Positions 8,190-16,997 of a stretch of DNA of 64,000 nt are shown in pieces. The notes under the pieces are model-generated. The model saw nothing but the letters and a program-made list of their open reading frames with translations, was not told the origin of the DNA and did not search any database. The stretch's first letter is position 1. Every line of letters starts with the position of its first letter. A program made the translations under genes and the position numbers. Source of the DNA: UBA2387 sp019454665 (GTDB lineage Bacteria; Armatimonadota; Fimbriimonadia; Fimbriimonadales; Fimbriimonadaceae); NCBI GenBank assembly GCA_045862995.1, contig BTVX01000005.1:1-64000 (forward strand). The letters are read 5' to 3'.

Positions 8190-8951
8190 ATGAACAAACT
8201 CCGCGTTCTGGTTATCACCGAAGACGACCCGCTCTATGTACGTCGCTTTTTCGACGTGTTCTTCGACGAACTCCCCAAGGACCGATTCGAGCTCGTTGGC
8301 GTCACGATTTCCAAGGCGTTCAACGAACCTTTGCTGGCCACGGCCAAGCGTGTGTTCCGGTTCTTCGGCCCCGTGGACTTCTTCAAGGTGCTGGCCCGCT
8401 ACGTCGGCGTCAAAGCCAAGGGCCTAAGCATCGGCAAGCTGGCTCAGGAGCGCGGCATTCCTTTGATTCCGGCCACCTCGGTGAACGATCCCGAGTTCGT
8501 CCAGAAGGTCAAAGACCTCGGTGTGGACATCTTGGTCTCGGTGGCCGCGCCGGAGATCTTCAAGAAGCCGCTTCTCGAGTCCGCGCGGGTCATGTGCATC
8601 AACCTCCACTCCGGTAAGCTCCCCAAGTACCGGGGGATGATGCCCAACTTCTGGCAACTCTTGAACCAAGAACCGAACGCCATCGTGACCGTTCACGAAA
8701 TGGTGCGCAAACTCGACGCCGGCGACATTCTGGGCGAGGCGCCCGTACCCTTGCGAGCCAAAGACACCTTGGAACGCGTGATGATCGAGGCAAAGATCGT
8801 CGGTGCCCGCCTCGTGATCTCGGTCATGCAGCAAATCGCCGACGGCACGATCCAAAAGCAACCCCTCGACCTCTCGCAGTCCGACTACTTCAGCTTCCCC
8901 CAACCGGAGGACGTGCGGAAACTGAGAGCCATCGGACACCGGATGATCTGA
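8190..8951 (+). CDS. Formyltransferase-family protein
   Basis: A 253-residue protein with the formyl-transferase fold: VDILVSVAAPEIFKKPLL, then INLHSGKLPKYRGMMPNFW, the His-Ser-Gly/Leu-Pro-x-YRG loop that binds formyl-tetrahydrofolate in the Fmt, PurN and ArnA families, then DAGDILGEAPV. It lacks the Fmt C-terminal tRNA-binding domain. It is therefore more likely to formylate an amino-sugar or amino-acyl group for the surface polymer than to act on Met-tRNA. The frame is open far upstream, but ATG 8190 is where family similarity begins. The deacetylase gene starts 2 bases after its stop, in a tight operon. Confidence 0.8.
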   Translation: MNKLRVLVITEDDPLYVRRFFDVFFDELPKDRFELVGVTISKAFNEPLLATAKRVFRFFGPVDFFKVLARYVGVKAKGLSIGKLAQERGIPLIPATSVNDPEFVQKVKDLGVDILVSVAAPEIFKKPLLESARVMCINLHSGKLPKYRGMMPNFWQLLNQEPNAIVTVHEMVRKLDAGDILGEAPVPLRAKDTLERVMIEAKIVGARLVISVMQQIADGTIQKQPLDLSQSDYFSFPQPEDVRKLRAIGHRMI

Positions 8952-8953
8952 TC

Positions 8954-9820
8954 ATGGCCACCCCGCAGCACCCCGTAGCCTGCATGTCGGTCGACGTGGA
9001 GGACTGGTTCCAAACCGAGAACTTCAAGTGCGTGCTCGATCCCGCCCGCTGGGACGAGTTTGCATTGCGCGTCGAAGGCGCGACCGACTGGATCCTCGAG
9101 CGCATGGCCGAGACGGGCGCCAAGGGCACCTTCTTCACCCTGGGCTGGGTCGCCGAGCGGTGCCCGGCGCTGATCCGGCGCATCGTCGAGCAGGGGCACG
9201 AACTGGCGTCCCACGGCCACGCACACGAGCTGGTCACCAAGCAGACGCCCGAGGTCTTCCGCGAGGATATCCGCCGAGCCAAGGGCCTTCTGGAAGATTG
9301 CGGCGGCGTGCGTGTGATCGGCTACCGTGCGCCGAGTTTCTCGATCACGGATTGGGCGGTCAAGGTGCTCTACGAGGAGGGCTACAAGTACGACTCGTCG
9401 CACTTCCCCACGCTCGCCCACGACCGGTACGGGCATCTTTCGGGCGCGGGCGCGGAGGACGTGATCTTCCAGCCCATCGAGGGGTTCTGGGAGGTCGGGA
9501 TGAGCACGGTGTCTCTGGGCCGCAAGGGCATCCCGTGGGCGGGCGGCGCGTACTTCCGGCTGATTCCCGGCGGGATGTTCCGCAACGGCATCCGCAAGAT
9601 CCTCAAGGAGCGCTCGCCCTACGTGTTCTACATCCACCCGTGGGAGATCGACGTTGATCAGCCGCGTCTGCCCGGAGTGCCCCTGACCAAGCGGCTCAGG
9701 CACTACACCAACCTTCGCCTCGCCCCTGGTCGGTTCGCCGAACTGTGTCGCGAGTTCAAATGGACCACGATCCGCGAAGTGCTCGAGCCCCAGTTGGGCG
9801 CGAACGCCTGGTCCCTCTGA
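8954..9820 (+). CDS. Polysaccharide deacetylase (NodB homology, XrtA/PEP-CTERM-locus type)
   Basis: A 288-residue carbohydrate esterase family 4 protein. It starts SVDVEDWF, followed by TFFTLGWVAE, ELASHGHAHELV (metal-binding H-x3-H type motif), GYRAPSFSIT and the C-terminal YIHPWEID. These segments are typical of the deacetylases in exosortase/exopolysaccharide loci, which carry a DUF3473-like C-terminal part. It probably removes N-acetyl groups from a polymer or lipid-linked sugar. No signal peptide is seen, so a cytoplasmic role is likely. Second gene of a four-gene operon with 2-4-base gaps. Confidence 0.85.
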   Translation: MATPQHPVACMSVDVEDWFQTENFKCVLDPARWDEFALRVEGATDWILERMAETGAKGTFFTLGWVAERCPALIRRIVEQGHELASHGHAHELVTKQTPEVFREDIRRAKGLLEDCGGVRVIGYRAPSFSITDWAVKVLYEEGYKYDSSHFPTLAHDRYGHLSGAGAEDVIFQPIEGFWEVGMSTVSLGRKGIPWAGGAYFRLIPGGMFRNGIRKILKERSPYVFYIHPWEIDVDQPRLPGVPLTKRLRHYTNLRLAPGRFAELCREFKWTTIREVLEPQLGANAWSL

Positions 9821-9824
9821 CCTC

Positions 9825-11063
9825 ATGAACATCGTCATCCTTGCCCAGTATTTCTTCCCGGAAACCGGTGGTCCGTCGAACCGCATCCTCGCCATGGCCA
9901 AGGGCATGCAGAAGCGGGGTCATCAAGTGACCGTGATCTGCGAGAAGCCCAATCACCCCACCGGCATCATCCAACAGGGCTACCACAAGCCGAGGTACAT
10001 CCACAAGGAGTGGGAAGGCGTCCCCGTGATCTACACATGGGTCTATGCGAGGCCGGACAAGACGACCAAGACGCGCCTGCTGAACTACGCGTCGTACATG
10101 ATCTCCTCGGTGATGGCCTCGCGGCGTGTGAAGGGCAAGGTGGACATCGTGCTGGCCTCGTCGCCGCCGCTGTTCGTCGGCGTTTCGGGCTGGATGGTCG
10201 GCAAGCTCAAGCGCGCGCCCTACGTGTTCGACGTCCGCGACTTGTGGCCCGACTTGGCCATCGCCGTCGGCGAACTCAAGGGTCGCCGCTCCCAGAATCT
10301 GGCGAAGAAGATGGAATCGTTCATCTACCGCCATGCAGCGGGCGTCACGGCCGTCACGCGGGGCTTCTGCGATTCGATCCGCTCGAAGTCGCCGGGCGGA
10401 AAACCCGTGGAGATGATCACCAACGGCACGGTTTCGGCCACGTTCGATATCGCTACGCCCGCCGCCGACTTGCGCTCCAAGTGGAACCTGCCCGCCGAGA
10501 AGTTCATCATCGGCTACGCGGGCAACCTGGGCATCTTGCAAGGCCTGCCGCACGTTCTCGAGGCCGCCGAGCGGATGCGATCGAGCCACCCCGACGTCCA
10601 CTTCGTGCTGGTGGGCGATGGGCCGATCCGCGACCAACTCGTCGAGCAGGCGCGGGCCAAGGGGCTCGCCAACCTGGAAATCCGAGACAAGGTGACTCTG
10701 GCCGAAGCCGCCGAGTACATGGCGGCCTCCGATGCCCTGCTCGTGCCGCTGGGCAACAACCCCGTGTATGCCATGTGGCACCCCTCCAAACTGTTCGACA
10801 CGATGGCCGCCGGCAGGGCGATGCTCCTCTCGGTGCCCGGCGAGGCCAAGGCGATCATGGAGGAGGCGCGTTGCGGCGTCTTCTACGAGCCGGAAAGCGC
10901 GACGGGACTCGTCCAAGCCATCCAAGAACTCCGCGCCGACCCCGATTTCGCGAACATGGGCGAGCGCGGACGAGTCCATGTTAAGGCACATTTTGACCGC
11001 GACGTTCTGGCGGACCGCATGACGGACTTCCTAGAGCGCATCGCGGGCAACCCCAAACGGTAA
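9825..11063 (+). CDS. Glycosyltransferase family 4 (WbuB-like)
   Basis: A 412-residue GT-B enzyme. The N-terminal acceptor domain opens with QYFFPETGGPSNRILAMAKG, a typical GT4 start; the C-terminal domain has GYAGNLGILQGL, FVLVGDGP and HPSKLFDTMAAGRAML (nucleotide-sugar binding, ExxG-type helix). A predicted hydrophobic stretch around residues 115-135 may associate with the membrane. It probably transfers a sugar to a lipid-linked intermediate in the cluster. The donor is unknown; the adjacent epimerase suggests a UDP- or GDP-hexose. Confidence 0.85.
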   Translation: MNIVILAQYFFPETGGPSNRILAMAKGMQKRGHQVTVICEKPNHPTGIIQQGYHKPRYIHKEWEGVPVIYTWVYARPDKTTKTRLLNYASYMISSVMASRRVKGKVDIVLASSPPLFVGVSGWMVGKLKRAPYVFDVRDLWPDLAIAVGELKGRRSQNLAKKMESFIYRHAAGVTAVTRGFCDSIRSKSPGGKPVEMITNGTVSATFDIATPAADLRSKWNLPAEKFIIGYAGNLGILQGLPHVLEAAERMRSSHPDVHFVLVGDGPIRDQLVEQARAKGLANLEIRDKVTLAEAAEYMAASDALLVPLGNNPVYAMWHPSKLFDTMAAGRAMLLSVPGEAKAIMEEARCGVFYEPESATGLVQAIQELRADPDFANMGERGRVHVKAHFDRDVLADRMTDFLERIAGNPKR

Positions 11064-11066
11064 CCC

Positions 11067-12014
11067 ATGCGTATTCTCGTCACCGGCGGCGCCGGATTCA
11101 TTGGCAGCAACCTCGTCGACCGACTCGTCGCAGCGGGACACAGCGTCCGCGTGTTGGACGACCTCTCCAGCGGCAAACGCTCCAACCTCGATGGGGTCCG
11201 CGACCAGATCGAGTTCATCGAAGGCACGATCCTGTCGCGCGACGATTGCGAGCGAGCCATCGAAGGCGCCGAGGCGCTGGTGCATCTGGCCGCCATGGTG
11301 AGCGTCCCGCAATCGGTCGAAGATCCCCTTTTCGCCCACGAGAACAACGCCACGGGAACGGTGCGTATCTTGGACGCCGCTCGACGGGCGGGTGTCAAGC
11401 GCGTGGTTCAGGCTTCGACGTGCGCCGTTTACGGGCTCGAGCCCACGCTTCCCAAGCGGGAGAGCATGCTGGTGCAACCGGGCTCGCCCTATGCCTCCAG
11501 CAAGATGGCGCTCGAAGCCTATGCCCGGAGTTTCGCCGAGTGCTACGGCATGGGCATCACCAGCCTGCGCTTCTTCAACGTGTACGGCCCGCGACAAGAC
11601 CCGACCTCGCCGTACTCGGGCGTGATCTCGATCTTCCTTTCCCGGGCCGTGGGCAACGGCAAGGTGACCGTCTACGGCGACGGCAGCCAAACCCGCGACT
11701 TCGTGTTCGTGGGCGACATCTGCCAGGCCATCGAGCGGGCGGTGGGCAAGGAGGACGCGGGAGCGAACGTGTTCAACGTAGCCACAGGCAGCAGCGTGAC
11801 CCTGAACCAACTGATCGAGACCATCGGCGAAGTCGCTGGGCGGTCGTTGGAGGCCACCTACGCCGAGTTCCGAGCGGGCGAGATCATCCACTCGTCGGCC
11901 GACATCTCCGCGATTCGTGCCGGGCTCGGGTATCAGCCGACGGTCGCCCTTCGAGACGGGCTGCGCCGAACATTCGAGTGGTACGCCAGTTCGCTTGAGA
12001 AGCCGGGCGTCTGA
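11067..12014 (+). CDS. NAD-dependent NDP-sugar epimerase/dehydratase
   Basis: A 315-residue extended short-chain dehydrogenase. GGAGFIGSN at residues 7-15 is the NAD-binding glycine motif; STCAVYG and the catalytic YASSKMALE (Tyr-x3-Lys) follow, then GPRQDPTSPYSGVI and GDGSQTRDFVFV. The family is that of UDP-glucose 4-epimerase and UDP-GlcNAc C4-epimerases. It is the last gene of the operon and would supply the sugar donor for the neighbouring glycosyltransferase. Exact specificity is undetermined. Confidence 0.85.
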   Translation: MRILVTGGAGFIGSNLVDRLVAAGHSVRVLDDLSSGKRSNLDGVRDQIEFIEGTILSRDDCERAIEGAEALVHLAAMVSVPQSVEDPLFAHENNATGTVRILDAARRAGVKRVVQASTCAVYGLEPTLPKRESMLVQPGSPYASSKMALEAYARSFAECYGMGITSLRFFNVYGPRQDPTSPYSGVISIFLSRAVGNGKVTVYGDGSQTRDFVFVGDICQAIERAVGKEDAGANVFNVATGSSVTLNQLIETIGEVAGRSLEATYAEFRAGEIIHSSADISAIRAGLGYQPTVALRDGLRRTFEWYASSLEKPGV

Positions 12015-12178
12015 CACGACCGAGCGGCCCGGTCGAACGCTTCGCCCGTTCGGGACCTGGACCTACGTCGTTCGCGCCAAACGCCCCATAATCCCAATCA
12101 CCTGAGCCCGTCGCGCTCAAGTCGCTTTACACCAGATCGAACAGGCGACCGGCGATGGGGTACAAGAGGAACGCAGAC

Positions 12179-14068
12179 ATGGGCAAAACAGTAGGCATTG
12201 ATCTCGGCACCACCAACTCCGTCGTCGCGGTGATGGAAGGCGGCGAACCCGTCGTCATCAGCACCGCCGAAGGCTCGCGCACGCTCCCCAGCGTCGTGGC
12301 ATTCAAGACCAACGGCGAGCGGCTCGTGGGCGTCACGGCCAAGCGGCAGGCCGTCGTGAACCCGGAGAACACGATCTCCAGCATCAAGCGCTTCATGGGC
12401 CACAAGCTCAGCGAAGTCCGCAGCGAGGCCGAGCGTGTGAGCTACAAGGTCAAGGCCGACTCCAAGGGCAACGTGGTCGCGCACATCCCCGCTGCGGGCA
12501 AGGACTTCACGCCGGAAGAGATCAGCGCCATGATCCTTCAGAAGCTCAAGAAGGACGCGGAGGCGTACCTGGGCGAGACGGTGGATCAGGCCGTCATCAC
12601 GGTCCCGGCCTACTTCAACGACTCGCAGCGCACGGCCACGAAGAACGCCGGCGAGATCGCGGGCCTCAAGGTGCTCCGCATCATCAACGAGCCTACTGCG
12701 GCTTCCCTTGCCTATGGCCTGGACCGCAAGGCCAACGAGACGATTCTGGTGTTCGACCTAGGTGGCGGCACGTTCGACGTATCGGTCCTCGACGTCGGCG
12801 AGGGTGTGTTCGAGGTCAAGTCCACCAGCGGCGACAGCCACCTGGGCGGCGACGACTTCGACCAGAAGATCGTGGAGTGGCTGGTGGCCGAGTTCAAAAA
12901 GGACCAAGGCGTGGACCTGACCAAGGATCGCGCGGCTATGCAGCGGCTTCGCGAGGTCGCCGAGCGCGCCAAGATCGAACTCAGCTCGCAAACCACGGCT
13001 CAGATCAACGTGCCCTACATCACCGCGGTGGACAACGAGCCGAAGCATATGGATTACAGCCTGACCAAGGCCCGGTTCGAGGAGCTTTGCGCCGACCTGA
13101 TGGAGCGCGTCAAGAAGCCGTTCTTCCAAGCGTTGGAAGATGCGGGACTCAAGGCGGGTCAAATAGACGAGATCATCCTCGTGGGCGGCTCGACGCGTAT
13201 GCCGATGGTTCAGGACCTGGTCAAGCAGATGACGGGCAAGGAGCCCAACCGATCGGTCAATCCGGACGAGGTGGTGGCCGTCGGCGCGGCGATTCAGGCG
13301 GGCGTGTTGGGCGGCGAAGTCAAGGACATCGTGCTGCTCGACGTCACGCCTCTCTCGCTGGGCGTCGAGACCCAGGGCGGCATCGCAGACAAGCTCATCG
13401 AGCGCAACACCACGATTCCGACCAAGAAGAGCCGCGTTTACACCACGGCTCAGGACAACCAGCCCGAGGTCGAGATCCACATCTTGCAGGGCGAACGGCC
13501 GTTGGCGCGCGACAACAAGAGCCTCGGCCGGTTCCACCTGAGCGGCATCCCGCCGGCGCCTGCTCGCGTGCCCCAGATCGAAGTCACGTTCGACATTGAT
13601 GCGAACGGCATTCTGCACGTCTCAGCGCAAGACAAGGCGACCGGCACCAAGCAGAGCATCACGATCACGGGTTCCGGCAACCTGCAACGAAGCGAGATCG
13701 AGAAAATGGTCGCCGAGGCCGAGGCCAACGCCGAAGCCGACCGCATGGCGCAGGAGTTCGCGGAGCTGAAGAACCGGGCCGACCAACTGGCCTACAGCAC
13801 CGAGAAGGCGCTACGCGAAGCGGGCGACAAGGTGGACGAGGCCGAGCGGACCCGGATCACCGAAAAGATCGGCGCGCTGCGGAAGGAGATCCACGGGGAC
13901 GACCGCGACGCCCTGCAACAGGCGTTCTCCGATCTGGAAGGCGAATCCCACGAGTTGGCGCGGCGCATGTACGAGGCGACGCAGGCGCAGGAAGCCAACC
14001 AGGAGGCGGGCGTCGGCGCAACCGCTGGCGACGACGTGATTGACGCCGAGTTCAAGGAGGACAAGTAA
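12179..14068 (+). CDS. dnaK: Chaperone protein DnaK (Hsp70)
   Basis: A 629-residue protein. The ATPase domain begins GIDLGTTNSVVAV, with NEPTAASLAYGLD, VFDLGGGTFDVSVLD and GGSTRMP; the peptide-binding domain has DVTPLSLGVETQGG and an alpha-helical lid, ending with the DDVIDAEF tail. Start ATG 12179 is chosen because AGAGGA lies 8 bases upstream; an in-frame ATG at 12155 lacks a good ribosome site. grpE and dnaJ are not adjacent here. No CIRCE-type inverted repeat was noticed in the 164 bases upstream, where only a weak CATAAT at 12087-12092 might serve as a -10 box. Confidence 0.97.
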   Translation: MGKTVGIDLGTTNSVVAVMEGGEPVVISTAEGSRTLPSVVAFKTNGERLVGVTAKRQAVVNPENTISSIKRFMGHKLSEVRSEAERVSYKVKADSKGNVVAHIPAAGKDFTPEEISAMILQKLKKDAEAYLGETVDQAVITVPAYFNDSQRTATKNAGEIAGLKVLRIINEPTAASLAYGLDRKANETILVFDLGGGTFDVSVLDVGEGVFEVKSTSGDSHLGGDDFDQKIVEWLVAEFKKDQGVDLTKDRAAMQRLREVAERAKIELSSQTTAQINVPYITAVDNEPKHMDYSLTKARFEELCADLMERVKKPFFQALEDAGLKAGQIDEIILVGGSTRMPMVQDLVKQMTGKEPNRSVNPDEVVAVGAAIQAGVLGGEVKDIVLLDVTPLSLGVETQGGIADKLIERNTTIPTKKSRVYTTAQDNQPEVEIHILQGERPLARDNKSLGRFHLSGIPPAPARVPQIEVTFDIDANGILHVSAQDKATGTKQSITITGSGNLQRSEIEKMVAEAEANAEADRMAQEFAELKNRADQLAYSTEKALREAGDKVDEAERTRITEKIGALRKEIHGDDRDALQQAFSDLEGESHELARRMYEATQAQEANQEAGVGATAGDDVIDAEFKEDK

Positions 14069-14093
14069 GGGTCTTCACCCATGATTGCCCATC

Positions 14094-14122
14094 GTCCGGG
14101 TCGCCGTTCTGGCGACCCGGAC
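14094..14122. terminator. Perfect 12-bp stem-loop between convergent genes
   Basis: GTCCGGGTCGCC and GGCGACCCGGAC pair around a 5-base loop. It lies between dnaK and the convergent orphan gene. There is no T-run on either strand, so it may be a U-less bidirectional terminator or an mRNA 3'-end stabiliser. Confidence 0.6.
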
Positions 14123-14138
14123 GCCTTCGCATTGGCAG

Positions 14139-15164
14139 TCAGCGCGGAAACTCGTCGGTCATCAGGATCTGATTCAAGTCCATCCCAAGGTAGTTCCTTG
14201 GCTTGAACTCGAAGTTGATATGGAAGTCGAAGTTTCCAACGAAGATCACCGCGTCATTCGGGTTGTCCAACTTGCCCACGGCTGTGCTCTTTAGGAAATA
14301 GCGTTTGGTTGCCTCGGGCAGGTCGTTCACGTTGCACTGACCTTGCTCCAAGCCTTTGAATCCGGATTGCTTTCCCAGCCATTCCCTAGCTTTGGTATTG
14401 ATGATCTCGCGATAACCGCGTCGCATTTCTGCGAGCCGATCGCGTAGTTCTGTCCACAGCTCCGTCGCCCAGATTGCGCGACGCTCTTCCACCAGGGACC
14501 GAGATGCAAAAAGGACCGGCTCCAGTGAGGTTCTTTGGGGTTCAGACTTTGGTATGTAGTCCGAGACGATGGTTGGCTTTGCTCGTTCAGCGACATAACC
14601 TTCCGATTCTGGGTGCAGTCTCGGACTTTGGTATCCAGGCGCGAACACCCTGATCGGCACGACCGTGAGAGGCTGAGTCGTCTTCTCCGTTTTGACAGAC
14701 AATCGTGGGAATGGTTCGGCCGCGAACCTGGGTAGAACCTCGGGTTTTGAGCCAGCCATGTACTCGTACGCCTTCAGCAACTTCGCCTGCAACCGGTCGC
14801 GAATCGGTGGCGGAAAGTCTGCAATGTCGAGCGGTTGGCCGATCTCGTATCCCTTCATCAGGTTTGCGATATCAAGCGCAAAGGCCACAGCCCCGTTTGA
14901 AAGGTAATCGCGGTGAACCAGAAAAACGGGTCCGTCACCTTTGAGGACTTCGTATCCGTGCTGCTTCGCCACGTCCAGCAACCGCGACCGCGGTCCGACT
15001 TCGACCAGCATTCGCGCGACCTCCGCCTGATCGCTCGATGCGAGCACGAGTGTCTGGACATGTTCACGAGACTCTTGGCCCACAGAGCCCGGCATCAAGG
15101 CGATCCCAGCAAGGAGCGTTGCGAGTGTCACGAATCGCCACCGGGATCCTCTTGCCCCGTCCAT
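14139..15164 (-). CDS. Secreted hypothetical protein
   Basis: A 341-residue protein with an N-terminal signal segment (RFVTLATLLAGIALMPGSVGQ) and no family that I recognise. The body has mixed alpha/beta character and a C-terminal part FDFHINFEFKPRNYLGMDLN. Its start overlaps the end of the next upstream gene by 37 bases, so the two form a pair. Base composition looks AT-richer than the neighbours, which fits an acquired accessory unit. No enzymatic motif was found. Confidence 0.6.
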   Translation of the reverse strand: MDGARGSRWRFVTLATLLAGIALMPGSVGQESREHVQTLVLASSDQAEVARMLVEVGPRSRLLDVAKQHGYEVLKGDGPVFLVHRDYLSNGAVAFALDIANLMKGYEIGQPLDIADFPPPIRDRLQAKLLKAYEYMAGSKPEVLPRFAAEPFPRLSVKTEKTTQPLTVVPIRVFAPGYQSPRLHPESEGYVAERAKPTIVSDYIPKSEPQRTSLEPVLFASRSLVEERRAIWATELWTELRDRLAEMRRGYREIINTKAREWLGKQSGFKGLEQGQCNVNDLPEATKRYFLKSTAVGKLDNPNDAVIFVGNFDFHINFEFKPRNYLGMDLNQILMTDEFPR

Positions 15165-15610
15165 AGGCGTTTCTCATCTTCCAAAACCCGCGCACTGGAC
15201 GTTCGCTTGATCCGAACCAAGGGCGAGTTGTTCCGCATGATCTTCCACTGATTCGGGTATTGTGAGTATTCGATCCAATGCTTGTGCGTCCCACCAACCC
15301 CAAGGGACAGTGCCGATCCATCTCCTTGGGGACCGATGTATGAGTGAGGATTTTGGTTATCGCCGAGGGGTGAGTACGGACTGCTCCAAGCGGGACCGTT
15401 CGAGCCAGGATTTGACCCCTGAAGCATTTCCTCGGTCACCTGGTTTCCATACTCCAGCGCCGTTTGGCCCGAGTACGGCGCGATGCTCATCGCATATTGG
15501 GCCACGATATCTCGGATGATCTCCTGATCCGCATCCGGAATTGGCACGCCCGTTTGATCCTCCACGTGCCGGTTCCACGTCAACCCTGCGAGCAAAACGA
15601 CTCCTAACAT
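15128..15610 (-). CDS. Hypothetical protein with hydrophobic N-terminus
   Basis: A 160-residue protein starting MLGVVLLAGL, which could be a short membrane anchor or signal. The middle is Gly/Ser/Asn/Pro-rich (GSNPGSNGPAWSSPYSPLGD) and the C-terminus is basic. No family is recognised. It overlaps the following secreted gene, with which it is likely cotranscribed. A run of ten G (coding strand) lies 14-23 bases before the ATG. Confidence 0.5.
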   Translation of the reverse strand: MLGVVLLAGLTWNRHVEDQTGVPIPDADQEIIRDIVAQYAMSIAPYSGQTALEYGNQVTEEMLQGSNPGSNGPAWSSPYSPLGDNQNPHSYIGPQGDGSALSLGVGGTHKHWIEYSQYPNQWKIMRNNSPLVRIKRTSSARVLEDEKRLWTGQEDPGGDS

Positions 15611-15623
15611 GACCCGTTCTTAC

Positions 15624-15633
15624 CCCCCCCCCC
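15624..15633 (-). repeat. Homopolymeric C/G tract upstream of an orphan gene
   Basis: Ten consecutive C on the plus strand (G on the coding strand), 14-23 bases before the start codon of the 160-residue gene. Tracts of this length can slip during replication. Confidence 0.7.
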
Positions 15634-15704
15634 GCGACGGAAGTCAAGTCCAATCGCGAGATTCTTGAGGAATTGTTGCTGGGACCCGAATGGAAAAAAG
15701 CAAC

Positions 15705-16817
15705 CTAGAGCATGATGACCGAGCGGATGACGTTGCCGGTCTCCATCTCGTGGAAGGCTTCCTCGACGTCTTCCAGGCCGATCCGGCGGGTGACCATCGC
15801 GTCCAGGTTCAGTTGCCCATCCAGATAGAGTTGAGCCATCAGCGGGAAATCGTGCGAGGGGAGGGCGTCGCCGCAGTGGCACACGTTCAGACCGGCCTTG
15901 TTCCAATACACGCCGGTCGCCATATCCCCAAGGTTGAGGGTGACCGCATCGGTTTGCGCCGGGAAGCCGATGGTGGTGGCGCGGCCGCCGTAGGAGAGCA
16001 TCTTGATCGCTTGTTCGGTACACATCGGGATGCCCGTGGCTTCGAACGCGTACTCGACGCCCCCATCCCAACCGTCGTCGGTCAGCCTCCGAACCTCGGC
16101 CACGGGGTCGCACTCGGCGGCGTTCACCGTATGGGTAGCGCCGAAGTCCTTGGCCCATTGCAGTTTGACGGGGTTGACGTCCACGGCCACGATCTGGCTG
16201 GCGTGCTGCAACCTCGCCCCTTGGATAACGCTCAGGCCCACTCCGCCGCAACCGATGACGGCCACGCGCGAGCCGGCGAACACCGGGGTGGTGTTCATGG
16301 CGGCCCCGACGCCCGTGATGACGCCGCACGCGATGAGGCACGCGCGGTCGAGGGGCATGTCGGCGGGCATCTTGATGGCGGCTTTGGCATGAACCACGGT
16401 GTGCGTGGCGAACGTACCGCAGCGCAGCACCTGAGAGCATTGCGCTCCATCCGAGGCGCGGCGGATGCGCGGCTTCGGACGCAACGCCATATAACAACGT
16501 CGCGGATCGCCTCTGCGGCAGGCGGGGCATTGCTCGCAGGGGGCACGGTAGGCGATGACCACGGGGTCGCCGGCGGCCAGGTGCGAGACGCCTTCGCCGA
16601 CCTGCTCGACGTAACCCGCTCCTTCGTGGCCCAGGACGATGGGGAAAGGCATCCCGTTGCCGTGCAGGTTCTTCACCGTGAGGTCGGTGTGGCAGACGCC
16701 GCTGGCGACGAGCCGAATCAGGACCTCGTTGGGACCCGGCGGGTCAATCAGGACGTCGCGGAGCACGGCGGGTTCGCCGGGAACTTCGAGCAACACTGCG
16801 CGGGCTTCAAGGGCCAT
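15705..16817 (-). CDS. Zinc-dependent alcohol dehydrogenase (MDR family)
   Basis: About 370 residues. The catalytic Zn ligand Cys lies in SGVCHTD and GHEGAG provides His and Glu; the structural-zinc lobe is CEQCPACRRGDPRRC, the usual four cysteines; GCGGVGLSVIQGA is the NAD(P)-binding Rossmann motif. The IRRASDGAQCSQ/LRCGTFATHTVVH segment places it with class III-like or aryl/long-chain alcohol dehydrogenases. ATG 16817 is preferred over an in-frame TTG six bases upstream. It is a stand-alone gene divergent from the giant secreted protein; substrate unknown. Confidence 0.9.
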   Translation of the reverse strand: MALEARAVLLEVPGEPAVLRDVLIDPPGPNEVLIRLVASGVCHTDLTVKNLHGNGMPFPIVLGHEGAGYVEQVGEGVSHLAAGDPVVIAYRAPCEQCPACRRGDPRRCYMALRPKPRIRRASDGAQCSQVLRCGTFATHTVVHAKAAIKMPADMPLDRACLIACGVITGVGAAMNTTPVFAGSRVAVIGCGGVGLSVIQGARLQHASQIVAVDVNPVKLQWAKDFGATHTVNAAECDPVAEVRRLTDDGWDGGVEYAFEATGIPMCTEQAIKMLSYGGRATTIGFPAQTDAVTLNLGDMATGVYWNKAGLNVCHCGDALPSHDFPLMAQLYLDGQLNLDAMVTRRIGLEDVEEAFHEMETGNVIRSVIML

Positions 16818-16997
16818 GCGCAAACTCTACCCCCCGAGATGGATTGAAAAGATGAAGAAAAAGTCGTCCGGAGTCCCTATGAATGGGGACCTGTCGCTCT
16901 CGAAAACCTGCTAGAATTCCGGTGGTCGCCACGGAAGGCGTACGAACGGCTATTGGTCGTATCGGTCGAGTGAAGGAGCTTCTGAAGGTGTCGTTCA

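Noticed and set aside
12155..12178. Earlier dnaK start
   Set aside because: It would add eight residues not seen in DnaK, and the ribosome site fits ATG 12179.
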